From positions 285,556 through 349,555 of the forward strand of contig CAZQNQ010000003.1 in NCBI GenBank assembly GCA_964594985.1: DNA of 64,000 bases. Direction: 5' to 3'. The position numbers and the translations under genes are program-made. This document shows, one piece after another, positions 35,621 through 44,833 of this stretch (position 1 is its first letter; each line of letters begins with the position of its first letter). This DNA comes from JADLHS01 sp964594985. GTDB taxonomy: Bacteria > Verrucomicrobiota > Verrucomicrobiia > Limisphaerales > JADLHS01. The notes under the pieces were generated by a model. It worked only from the letters and a program-made list of their open reading frames with translations, was not told the origin of the DNA and did not search any database.

Positions 35621-37635
35621 GCGTTTCCGACCGGTTTGGTTAAGTCCGCCTTGCGGCGGCTGATCACTTTTACATCGTCTCGACCAGACAATGCGGGTGC
35701 GGCGGTAAAATTAGAGACGAACCGCTGTTGCACCAGCAGCGTGGACAAAATGCCGACCAGCGCCATGTCATCGGTTTCTCCGACGGCCTTTCCCTGTTCC
35801 AGCTTTGCCACGAGTTGGCGGACGGCGATGGGGTTGAAAACTCCCGACGCAGTCACATGGGCGTCCGACAATAATTTACACACGTAGGCCGGCGGCGCGG
35901 CGTTGAAAAAACTGCGATGAATCGGCGCGCGATAGGGTCGTTTGCGCCGCTTCCAGATTTGCTCCGGCAGATACTGGCTGGCCATCTGGCGCAGCAGAAA
36001 CTTGTCGGTCAGTCCGCGCAATTTCAGACGTGCCGGCAAATGATTGCAAAACTCCATCACGCGCACATCGAGGAACGGGTAACGCCCCTCGACGGAATGC
36101 GCCATCGCCACCCGGTCGCCTTGTGAGGACAACAGGTATTGCGAAAGGAACGTGTTGATCTCGAGATACTGCGCTTGTTCGAGTGATCCCCACTGCTTGA
36201 ATCCAGCCGGATAGACAATCGCGCTGGATTCGTTCTTTTGCTGTTCGACAATCGCAGCCGTAAAGTCCTTGGAGAAAAAGCGGGTGGTCCGGCGGTTGTT
36301 TCGCCAGCGGATGGAATGCGAATAATCCGGCGCTTCGGTCTCCTTCAAACCCGCGCCGAAAAATGCCGCCAGATAAGAAGTACCCGCGGCGTTGAGATCA
36401 ATGTCGGGATACAACCGTTTGAGTAACGCGGAGCGCCACTTCGAATCAGGGTTCTGCGCCCAGAAGCGACGGACCTTGGCTTCTTTGAAAATATCGTAAC
36501 CGCCAAGGAATTCGTCCGCACCTTCACCGGTCAGCACGACCTTGAATTTCTGGTCGCGGACCAGTTTTGAGAGCAGGAACATCGGCACGGGCGAAGTCCG
36601 CATGATCGGGGTTTCCGTGTGCCACACCACATCGGGAAAGGCGTTGCCGATGTCCGCATGCGTGGCTTGGACGACATGGTGTTTTGTGCCCAAGTAAGCC
36701 GCCATCTCCAACTGGAATTTGCTTTCGTCAAATTTCTCGTCGCTGAACGCGATGGAAAAAGTATCCAGCCGGCTGACACCCAGTTTGCGCACAATGGCCG
36801 CGATGGCCGACGAATCCAAGCCGCCGCTCAAATACGCGCCGACCGGCACATCGGCGCGCAATCGAATCCGCGCGGCATCTTTCAACAACTCGTGAAACTC
36901 GGCAACATAATCGGCGAGCGGGCGCTCTTTGGAAGCAGAGGCATTGGCAGTACTGCTGGAAAAATCCGGCTGCCAAAACGCCTTCACGCTCACCTGCCCG
37001 GCTTTAGCAACCAGGTAATGGCCGGGCGGCAAATCCACGATGCCGCGGAAACAAGAGCGCGGCGACAGCGGACTCCAATAGGTAAAGGTCTGATCGAGCG
37101 ACAGCGGATCGAGTTCCGCTTTGACCCGCGCGTCCGTCAGGATGGATTTGATCTCGGAAGCGAAGATCAAACTGCCGCCGGCCCGCGTATAAAACAGCGG
37201 CCGCACGCCGACACGGTCCCGCGCCAGAAACAACGAGCGATCACGCTCGTTCCAGATGGCGATGGCGAATTGGCCATTGAGCTGCCGCAGACATTCCGGC
37301 CCGTATTCTTCATACAGATGCAGGATGACCTCGGTGTCGCAGTGTGTGGTGAATTGATGCCCCTTCGCCTCCAGATCGGCGCGCAATTCGATGTGATTGA
37401 AAATCTCCCCGTTGAAAACGATCCACAGGCTTTCGTCTTCGTTGGCGATGGGTTGCTGCCCGCCGGAAAGATCAACGATGCTCAAACGCGCGTTGCCCAA
37501 CGCCACCTGATCGGACAGATAGATGCCGAACTGATCCGGCCCGCGATGACGCACCATCGCCAGCATCCGCCGCAAGGCGGCCTCGCTTGGCACGGGCGCA
37601 TCCGCAAGATTCAGGATTCCAGCAATGGCACACAT
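35614..37635 (-). CDS. asnB: Asparagine synthase (glutamine-hydrolysing) family amidotransferase, copy 1
   Basis: 673 aa. N-terminal class II glutaminase: Cys2 nucleophile (MCAIAGIL), 'HRGPDQFG', 'LGNARLSIVDLSGGQQPI' and 'NGEIFNH'. The C-terminal synthetase domain has the PP-loop LSGGLDSS near 270 and 'TGEGADEFLGGYD'. It closely resembles the AsnB paralogues found in capsule, O-antigen and PEP-CTERM-linked polysaccharide loci, which probably amidate a sugar acid or acyl group rather than free aspartate. The next gene upstream is an acyl carrier protein (27 bp gap) and the AMP ligase overlaps its 3' end. Length exceeds E. coli AsnB (554 aa), as is usual for this subgroup. Confidence 0.9.
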   Translation of the reverse strand: MCAIAGILNLADAPVPSEAALRRMLAMVRHRGPDQFGIYLSDQVALGNARLSIVDLSGGQQPIANEDESLWIVFNGEIFNHIELRADLEAKGHQFTTHCDTEVILHLYEEYGPECLRQLNGQFAIAIWNERDRSLFLARDRVGVRPLFYTRAGGSLIFASEIKSILTDARVKAELDPLSLDQTFTYWSPLSPRSCFRGIVDLPPGHYLVAKAGQVSVKAFWQPDFSSSTANASASKERPLADYVAEFHELLKDAARIRLRADVPVGAYLSGGLDSSAIAAIVRKLGVSRLDTFSIAFSDEKFDESKFQLEMAAYLGTKHHVVQATHADIGNAFPDVVWHTETPIMRTSPVPMFLLSKLVRDQKFKVVLTGEGADEFLGGYDIFKEAKVRRFWAQNPDSKWRSALLKRLYPDIDLNAAGTSYLAAFFGAGLKETEAPDYSHSIRWRNNRRTTRFFSKDFTAAIVEQQKNESSAIVYPAGFKQWGSLEQAQYLEINTFLSQYLLSSQGDRVAMAHSVEGRYPFLDVRVMEFCNHLPARLKLRGLTDKFLLRQMASQYLPEQIWKRRKRPYRAPIHRSFFNAAPPAYVCKLLSDAHVTASGVFNPIAVRQLVAKLEQGKAVGETDDMALVGILSTLLVQQRFVSNFTAAPALSGRDDVKVISRRKADLTKPVGNAC

Positions 37636-37662
37636 CGTTGGGGCAACATTACGTCAGTTCGA

Positions 37663-37923
37663 CTACGACTGTTTGCGGCGCACGTAATCCGCGAGCTTCT
37701 GCACGGAATCAAAATTGTCCGGCAAAATGTCCTCGGGCGGCACCGTGACCTTGAAGGTGTTGCCCACGAAAGTGACCAGTTCCATCACGCCGATGGAATC
37801 AATGATCCCCGCCTCGAGCAACGAGGCGTCATCGGCGTGCGTAAACCCATCGCCACTGAACAACATGTTCTCGGCAATGAACTTCTTGATTTGTGATTTC
37901 AGACTAGCTTCATCCAGCGGCAT
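37663..37923 (-). CDS. Stand-alone acyl carrier protein
   Basis: 86 aa, acidic, with the phosphopantetheine attachment motif IDSIG (Ser43) at the start of helix II, preceded by 'ADDASLLEAGI' and followed by 'VMELVTFVGNTFKVTVPPEDILPDNFDSV'. It differs from fatty-acid AcpP (which has DSLD) and matches carriers dedicated to special pathways. It lies between the VOC gene and asnB copy 1, in the same direction, and is the obvious acceptor for the AMP ligase in the operon. Confidence 0.88.
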   Translation of the reverse strand: MPLDEASLKSQIKKFIAENMLFSGDGFTHADDASLLEAGIIDSIGVMELVTFVGNTFKVTVPPEDILPDNFDSVQKLADYVRRKQS

Positions 37924-38002
37924 AATATTTTTATTGTATGGTCAGTTGTTCGGGAACGACTTCATGAAAACCCCGCCTGTCGGCAAACAGGCTGCGGCTC
38001 GG

Positions 38003-38425
38003 TTACTCCACCGGCCGCCATCCTTGCTTCTCCTCAGTGTCAATCAGCTCGACGTTGAGATTATTTCGCGTCAAAAAGAATGCAATGTCATTGCTCTTAA
38101 AGGCTTCCCCGGGCTGGGGCGGCACCAAAAACTTGGCCTCCTGCGCCTCCAGAATTGGAATCTGCACCTCCAGATCCTGACATCGGAAACACAGGTGATG
38201 CAGCCCACCGCCCCGCCGGGCAAACGCAGCGATCGGCGAGGATTCGTCCGCTGGTTCAAGCAGCTTCACCGGCAACGAGCCGCGCTTGGCCAGAAAGACC
38301 ACCCGGACTTTCTGCCGGGTGTTAAGCACGATGTCGGAATTCCGCTGATAGCCAAACAAGCTTTCCCATTGCTGGATGCCATCCTCCAATGAACGCACGA
38401 CGATGCCGATGTGATCAATGACCAT
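38003..38425 (-). CDS. VOC (glyoxalase/methylmalonyl-CoA epimerase-like) protein
   Basis: About 140 aa from ATG 38425. This start is preferred because an upstream start at 38464 would overlap the preceding gene by 34 bp and adds a basic tail without homology. VOC metal ligands are visible: His5 in VIDHIGIVV, the His pair in 'GGGLHHLCFRC' and Glu in 'NVELIDTE'. The layout matches methylmalonyl-CoA epimerases (~140 aa, one fold with two repeats). It starts 5 bp after the acyltransferase stop. In this operon it may epimerise or otherwise rearrange an acyl group held on CoA or the carrier protein; the true reaction is unknown. Confidence 0.85.
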   Translation of the reverse strand: MVIDHIGIVVRSLEDGIQQWESLFGYQRNSDIVLNTRQKVRVVFLAKRGSLPVKLLEPADESSPIAAFARRGGGLHHLCFRCQDLEVQIPILEAQEAKFLVPPQPGEAFKSNDIAFFLTRNNLNVELIDTEEKQGWRPVE

Positions 38426-38430
38426 GGCGC

Positions 38431-39207
38431 TTACTTTGCGGGACTTTGTTGCCCTTGCAACCATGCCTCATAACCCACCCCATGCCACGGCATCCCGCGA
38501 TCAAAGCGTTTCATCCACGGATAGGGATTGCCCTTGCCCATCACCACGTACTGGCGGACATCCATGACGACCTTCATCGGGTCGCCCATCGCGAGTGAAA
38601 AGTCCGGCAGCCGTTTGTTGACCACCGTATTGGCCCCAACCAGGCAATTCTCCCCGACTTTGATGCCCGGCAAAATGATCGCGTGGACGCCCACCTGCGT
38701 GTAGTTCCCAATGTAGCCACCGCGGGTGTCCGTCGAAGGCGGATACGGATCGTTCGTCATCACCACGTAGGGATATAGGAATACAAAATCTCCGAGCGCG
38801 CTTCCTTGCGCCAGATGCACATTGCTGTGCAGCCGGCAATACTTCCCCATCTTCACCTGGCCTTGCAGATCAGACAGCGTTCCCACCGAGCTGCACTCAC
38901 CAATGATCGTGTTCTCGCGGATGGTGATGCGATGACCGGAGGAAAAACCCGGCCCGATGGTGCAGGCGGCGTAGATGATCGAGTGGCTGCGAACAATGGA
39001 TTTCTCGCCGATGAGCGTCGGTGGATTCTGGTAATTCGGGTCGCTGTAGTAGGCATTCAGCGGCTCGCCGAGCACGGTGTCGTTGCAAATGATGGTGTCA
39101 TCTCCGATCTCCACACCGTCATAGATGGTGCAATTATCGCCGACTTTGACATTCCGCCCGATTTTCGTCTTCGGGCTGATGAAAACATTCCGACCATTAA
39201 ACTTCAT
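38431..39207 (-). CDS. Hexapeptide-repeat (left-handed beta-helix) acyltransferase
   Basis: 258 aa with many hexapeptide turns: 'NGRNVFISPKTKIGRNVKVGDNCTIYDGVEIGDDTIICND', 'SIVRSHSIIYAACTIGPGFSSGHRITIRENTIIGECSSVG', 'KMGKYCRLHSNVHLAQGSALGDFVFLYPYVVMTND' and 'NYTQVGVHAIILPGIKVGENCLVGANTVVNKRLPDF'. This fits LpxA/LpxD/NeuD-like transferases that move an acetyl or acyl group to an amino or hydroxyl sugar. It ends with an atypical C-terminal tail (VMGKGNPYPWMKRFDRGMP). First gene of the AMP ligase/ACP block; with an ACP two genes on it could be an acyl-ACP-dependent transferase. Donor and acceptor are unproven. Confidence 0.85.
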   Translation of the reverse strand: MKFNGRNVFISPKTKIGRNVKVGDNCTIYDGVEIGDDTIICNDTVLGEPLNAYYSDPNYQNPPTLIGEKSIVRSHSIIYAACTIGPGFSSGHRITIRENTIIGECSSVGTLSDLQGQVKMGKYCRLHSNVHLAQGSALGDFVFLYPYVVMTNDPYPPSTDTRGGYIGNYTQVGVHAIILPGIKVGENCLVGANTVVNKRLPDFSLAMGDPMKVVMDVRQYVVMGKGNPYPWMKRFDRGMPWHGVGYEAWLQGQQSPAK

Positions 39208-39385
39208 AGCGCATCACCAAGGGATTATACGTCGGGTTACCGTTCTGAGCAGCTTGCTTTGTCAGAAATCCACCGTTTAACTTGCGTGCGGCCTGAGTCT
39301 TCCCTCATTGGGGACGGATTCTGTTGTCAACCTAGTCTTACACAGTTGCCGGCGACCACAAACAAATTCTGATTCTCGCTCCATC

Positions 39386-39401
39386 CGGGTCGTTCGACCC
39401 G
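39386..39401 (-). terminator. Short hairpin after the MBG-repeat gene
   Basis: CGGGTCG-tt-CGACCCG just after the stop at 39408, without a T-run. It is a possible weak or Rho-assisted stop, or simply a structural element. Confidence 0.3.
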
Positions 39402-39407
39402 CTTCGC

Positions 39408-42400
39408 TTAGGGTAATGTGCCAACCCGGAAGAACCGGTGTGGCTCACCTTCCATGACATTCGTCACCGAGGTCATCGAGCCGATCGCCGTGATGTCCGG
39501 CGGTAAATTTATCCAGTTCGCTTCTTGCAGGTCATTCTTGTATTGAACGCGATACGTCTGACCAGGAACAGAATTCCAAGAAACCACCACCGTCCCCGGC
39601 GTGCCGACACTGAGCGAAACAACTATCGGATCTGGCGCAACCACGGTCAGCGTGTTCGTCACACTCCCCACATAGTTCAACTCGCTGATCGTCCCGATCA
39701 CTTCATAACTCCCCGCGTTCGTCGGCGCATTGATTGAACCATTGTAAGTCACCACCACATTCAAACCGCCCGGCACCGTCGTCGCCGTGACGATCCGGGC
39801 CGTGCCGTTGTAAACTTGATTCAAGTCTGCCAATGTGACCACCGCGTTGCTCGGCGCGATCACCAAGGTGTTCGTCGCGCTGCCCGCGTAGTTCAATTCC
39901 GCAATCGTCCCGATCACTTCGTAGCTCCCCGCGTTTGTCGGCGCATTCGCGCTCCCGGCATACGTCACGCTCACCAGCAACCCCGCCGGTTCCGTCGTCA
40001 CGCTCACGCTCTTGGCGCTCCCGTCATACACCGCCGCCAGATCGCCCAAAACGATGGGCGCNNNNNNNNNNNNNNNNNNNNNNNNNNNNNNNNNNNNNNN
40101 NNNNNNNNNNNNNNNNNNNNNNNNNNNNNNNNNNNNNNNNNNNNNNNNNNNNNNNNNNNNNACTCCGCAATCGTCCCGATCACTTCGTAGCTCCCCGCGT
40201 TTGTCGGCGCATTCGCACTCCCGGCATACGTCACGCTCACCAGCAACCCCGCCGGTTCCGTCGTCACGCTCGCGCTCTTGGCGCTCCCGTCATACACCGC
40301 CGCCAGATCACCCAAGCTCACTACACTTTCTGAAGGAGTAATGGTGAGTTGGCCCGAGACAAACACAATTGTGTAGTTGGTGGAGGTGACCCCAGAAAGA
40401 TTGATGGGATAGACGCCCACCGGACTACCATTGGTGGCTGTGGTGGTAAAGGTAAGGCTGCCGCCCAGATCGTTCGTATCGTCGCCATTCACAAAGCCGC
40501 TGAAGCTGGCACTGAATTCCGGATTTGGCGACGTGTAAGCGCGACTGGCATCGTTTGCAGTCACAATCAAAACGGGCGACACAGCAACAGTAAAGCTGCC
40601 GGTGGAACTTAGTGAGGTGGCATTCACGGCCAGCGGGTTGCTATCCACAACACGGATGGTGACAGTATTAATGGTGTTGCTCTGCAAAACGCCGGGCGTC
40701 CAAGAAATCCCTCCCGCCGGCGAAACCGTCAAGCCCGCCGGGCCCGCCACGAGTTCGAAGGTCAGGTCATTGGCCGGAAGATCGGAATCGCTTGCCGTGG
40801 CTTGAGCGGTCCAGTTGCTCAGGGCAAAAATGAACGTCTCCGCCGGCAGCGTCAGACTGGGCGCAAGATTCACCTCATTGACCGTCACGCTGAAAGTATT
40901 CCACGCCGTAAACGAGCCATCAGTCACGGTGGTTGTGAAGGAGTAAACGCCAGGCCCTTGGGCTTCAGTTGGAATCCAGGAAATCACGCCCGCCGAGTCA
41001 ATCACGGCATTGGTCATCGGTAATTGGTCTGCCGTGTTGGTGACCGCCAGGCTGTAGTTCAAAACCAGAGCGGTATTGGTGGTGATGACATCCAGGCGAC
41101 TGTAGTCGGCGTAAAATTGAGTAACAGCGTAGGGATCGCCAGATGCCCCCGTCCAGATTCCAAGCCGAACATTCGTTAAAGAGTGATTGGCGGCGCCGAG
41201 GGACGTCCAGTCTGTGTTGTTCAGCGAGTAGTAAGCCGTGATCGCCTGAGTGGCAGGGTTCCGGTCAAGGCGCAATGTGACTTCATCACCGCTGACGTCT
41301 GGGCTGGCCAGCACGACCGTTTCCCCGGCAACTTCATGGATAAATTCCATCCGCTCACCGCTGATGAAGCCGCGCCCAACCTGGAGATAGTTGTCATCGT
41401 CCTGATACAGCATGAGATAGGTCTGCATGTAGTTCTGCACGGCAGCAAAGGAAATCCGCAGACGGGCGCTGACCCAGTTGGTGGGAAGATCACGAAAGAT
41501 GGAATTGGTGGTATTATTCAGCCCCATCCACATGTCCCCGGTATCGCACGGAACACGCATCACGGTACCCAACACGGGGTTGGTTTGGGCGTAGCCAACC
41601 AAACCCACGACTGGATTAGTCACCTCCGTGTCACGCGGCGCTCCATTGGGGTGCGTGGCAATGAAGCTCCAGCCATCGGCCAGGAACGCGGCTCGATTGG
41701 TATAATTAAACGCAACGGTGTTGGTAGTCAGCCACCCCCCCATCAACTCCGGCACGACCACGAGGCCTTGATTGGTCACCCCAAGCGACGACAACTCATT
41801 GATCGAGCGGTTTGTTTGCACCGGCAGCGCCAACGGATAGGGATATGCAATCACCACGAAACTGTTGGTGGCTGAAAGGTTCTGGGCGTTGAAGGCGAAG
41901 GGGCTGTAATCGGTAACAATGGTCGTAAACCGGTTGGTGGTGCCCAACTGGGCCTCAGTAGGCGTCCAGGTAATGACGCCAGCGGAATTGATGCTGGCGT
42001 TGGCCACCAGAGTGTTGTTCCCGAGATTGGTGGCAAACAGCGCGTAGCTCAGAGTGTTGGCAGGCACGTCGGCATCGGTCGCTGAATTGGTAACGGTCAA
42101 GGTGGTAACGCCGATGAGCGAGCGATTGGCCTGGCTGGAAAGCACAGGGGCTTGGTTCAACTCATTGACCGTAACCATAAAACCGTTGGTGGCGCTCAAG
42201 GGCGGCGTGGCAAAATCCGTCACCGTCGCGGTGACGAAATAATTGCCCGGCCCGTTGTTTTCACCGGAAATCCACGTAATGACCCCCTGCGCGTTGATTT
42301 GAATGTTGGTGACCAGAATGCCGTCGGCCATATTTGTTGCCGTAACGGTGTAGGTCAAAGTCTGGGCAGGCAGATCCGCGTCTGTCGCGGCATTGGTGAC

Positions 42401-44482
42401 GACGAGTCCGGACAACTCAGTGATAATGCGGTTGGCCTGGAACGGCAAGACCGGCGCGGAGTTGGAGGTGAGGTCCACGACCACTGATTGGATATTGGTG
42501 CTCACGAGCGCGCTGAACTGAAGCAGGCCGGAGTTCGTCCCAAAGGGAATTTGCGTCCCGCCAAAAAAGACCGCGGAGACATTTGTTTTTCCCAGCAAGT
42601 CCACCTGGAAGGTCAGCACATCATTTGTGGTGAAGGCGGTTTCAAAGCTGCGCATGAGGGACGCTTCAATTGGCAGGCGATAGGTATTAAAATTGATTTG
42701 ATCCGCAGTGCTCTCGTAGTTCGTCAGCACGGCCCGGTCCCGCTGGTAGATGTATTTGCTGACCGCGCCCAAACTCGACACCCAGACATTTTTCCCCGCC
42801 GCATAGGCAATCGCCCCATCATCCGTGGTAAAATTGTGCAGCACGAGATTGAACCACTTGCCCTGGGCCTCGGCAGCATCCACCACGGTTTTCAAATCCG
42901 CCGGGGGGAGCGGCGCGAATTCGTGTGAATTGTAACTCTTCAAATTCATGAAGTCGCGCGGCGTCGGCTCCTCCAATTGATTGATGTTGTAACCGCGCGC
43001 ACACAAGAAATACTCCGAGGCGACGATCCGATAAGGCACAGTCGCCACCCCGCAAGGCCAGGCCAGTGAAATCAAGTGGGCCTCGGGCATGGGAGTACTC
43101 TGGACGATGCCCAAAACATTCCGCTCCAATTCTCCTCGAATGGTGGCCGGACTCAGCCCCACGCAAGGATGCGTCACAGTGTGCGCCCCCAGCTCCATGC
43201 CGGTCTGATAGAGTTCGGTAAAAACCGGCGGCTGATACTCCTGCATCAGCATGAACGACCCAGCAAAACCATTCGTCACCAGCTCGAAGTAACCGCTGGT
43301 TTTGGAATCATCCACGGATACGGTCATGGCACCCTGACGGCCATTCAGCCAGGTAGTCACGCGCACCGCATTCGAAGGATTGATGATGAGGGTCACAGGC
43401 ACATCAAACGAAGGCACGCCAGGGGACCGAAACCCAAGCATGGCGGTATAGGTGCCGACCGTCAGATTCGTGATCGCAGGCGCCAAAGAGACATCCAATT
43501 CCGTGGGCGTCGTGCCATTGGTGACGCTGGTCACCAACCAGGCCGGCATACTGTTTGTCAGCGTCCAGTTGGCCGGCGCGCTTTGTTCGCTCCGCAACCC
43601 GATGAACAGCGCCTGCAGATTTGTATTTACCTGCCCTTGGACAGTATTGAACACGATGTGGCGCGACGCGGTCACAAAGGTCGGCGTCACCGGATTGTCC
43701 CGGGTCACCACCTCGAGGCGCAATAAATCGCAATCCGGGAAACCGCCCGGCGAGCCGCCGACGTAAATCCCGATTCGCGGATTCGAAAAAGACTGGCTGA
43801 AATTGCCGACGGCATGCCAGTTGGTTTGGTCCAACGAATAATACCCGGTGATCCGATCCGTTTCAGCATCGCGATCCAGCCGGAGGGTAACATTGCTGGC
43901 AGGAGCATCCAAAACTGTTACGTCGTAGCTGTTCTCCAAGAGCAATCCGGTGAATTCACGACCAAACCGCACCCGTTCATTACCGCTGAAACTATGGCCA
44001 AGCCAGACAAAGCTGTCGTCATGCTCGTACACCATCAGGTTGGCTTCCTGAAAACTTTGATAGGGATGAAAGGCCATCTGCATCCGCATGCTGACCCAGT
44101 TCGCCGGCAATGTTCGGAACAGACAGTTCCGAGAATCATTCTGCGTGGTGAACAGAAAACCCTCATCCACCGGAATCCGCAACGCCGCGGGATTATTGGA
44201 TGGAGTGTAAACCAACATCGCCCCGTCATTGGCATTGGTAATCTCCGTGTTGCGCCCCACGCCGATCGCATTCGTCGCCCAGAAACTCCACCCGCCGGCA
44301 ATCAACGCCGCGCGATTAGTATAGGCGGAAAACTGAATCGTATTTGTCGTGTAGCCATCGGCAGCAATCGCAACCCGCCCCTCCACCAAGCCCACGAATG
44401 CCCCAAGCAGCAGAATTAAGGAAAGACTCCGTCGCATCCAGGTCAAGCGAGTTAAGGACGAACCAGCTCCTGCAAATCTCAT
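39408..44482 (-). CDS. Giant exported protein: DUF1349/concanavalin-like, BACON-like, NodB-like deacetylase, cadherin-like and MBG repeats (interrupted by an N gap)
   Basis: Start at ATG 44482 gives a signal peptide (MRRSLSLILLLGAFVG inside). Domains: DUF1349/concanavalin-like (~48-262), BACON-like (~300-370), NodB-like deacetylase (~375-560) with Asp391/Asp392 in SVDDS, His434/His438 in HTVTHPC, WPCG and LVLHN. Cadherin-like repeats follow (one with a second DUF1349-like copy), then MBG repeats ending in the 'YRVQYKNDLQEANW...HRFFRVGTLP' tail. The NodB metal triad (Asp, His, His) is intact, although the first motif is SVDDS instead of TFDDG. Likely an extracellular polysaccharide deacetylase or binding protein. 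The 100-N gap at 40062-40161 lies in the MBG array, and the halves are in different frames as assembled, so the true length is unknown. Confidence 0.8.
40062..40161. other. Assembly gap (100 N) inside the MBG repeat array
   Basis: Exactly 100 N, a conventional placeholder for unknown length. The ~160-bp flanks (39901-40061 and 40162-40322) are nearly identical repeat units, so the gap is a collapsed tandem repeat. To keep one frame across it the true length must be 2 modulo 3. Confidence 0.95.
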
Positions 44483-44833
44483 ATTATTTATTTGATCACC
44501 TAGTAACAAAAGGACAAGCGAGGGCTTCTCTGACGCAAACGCACCCTCCTTCAACGAAAACGGATCATCCGAGCAATAATCATGACAACCGCCTGCAACC
44601 CGTCCACATCGCGCCCACTTATGACCATTCGCCTGACGCGGATGAATCAAAACTACTCCAGTCCGACAGTGGGGTAATATATGAGGCGACTGGACACATT
44701 CACCTCCTCTTATTACGGAAAAAAGTTCCGGGCAACTACGGAAGTCCCGGATCAGAGGATTGCAAGGCGTCTAAAACTTGAAATTACCGTCCACTACTTG
44801 GCCGGCTGCCACGGCCCCCGCTTTTAGAGGAGG
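44483..44833. other. Intergenic region between the two giant exported proteins
   Basis: About 350 bp. Part (up to 44650) is open in frame with the downstream protein but has no counterpart of a signal sequence and is better read as leader. No promoter boxes or terminator could be assigned with confidence. Confidence 0.4.

Noticed and set aside
39816..40333. Plus-strand frames running through the N gap
   Set aside because: Antisense shadows of the MBG repeats, kept open by unknown bases.
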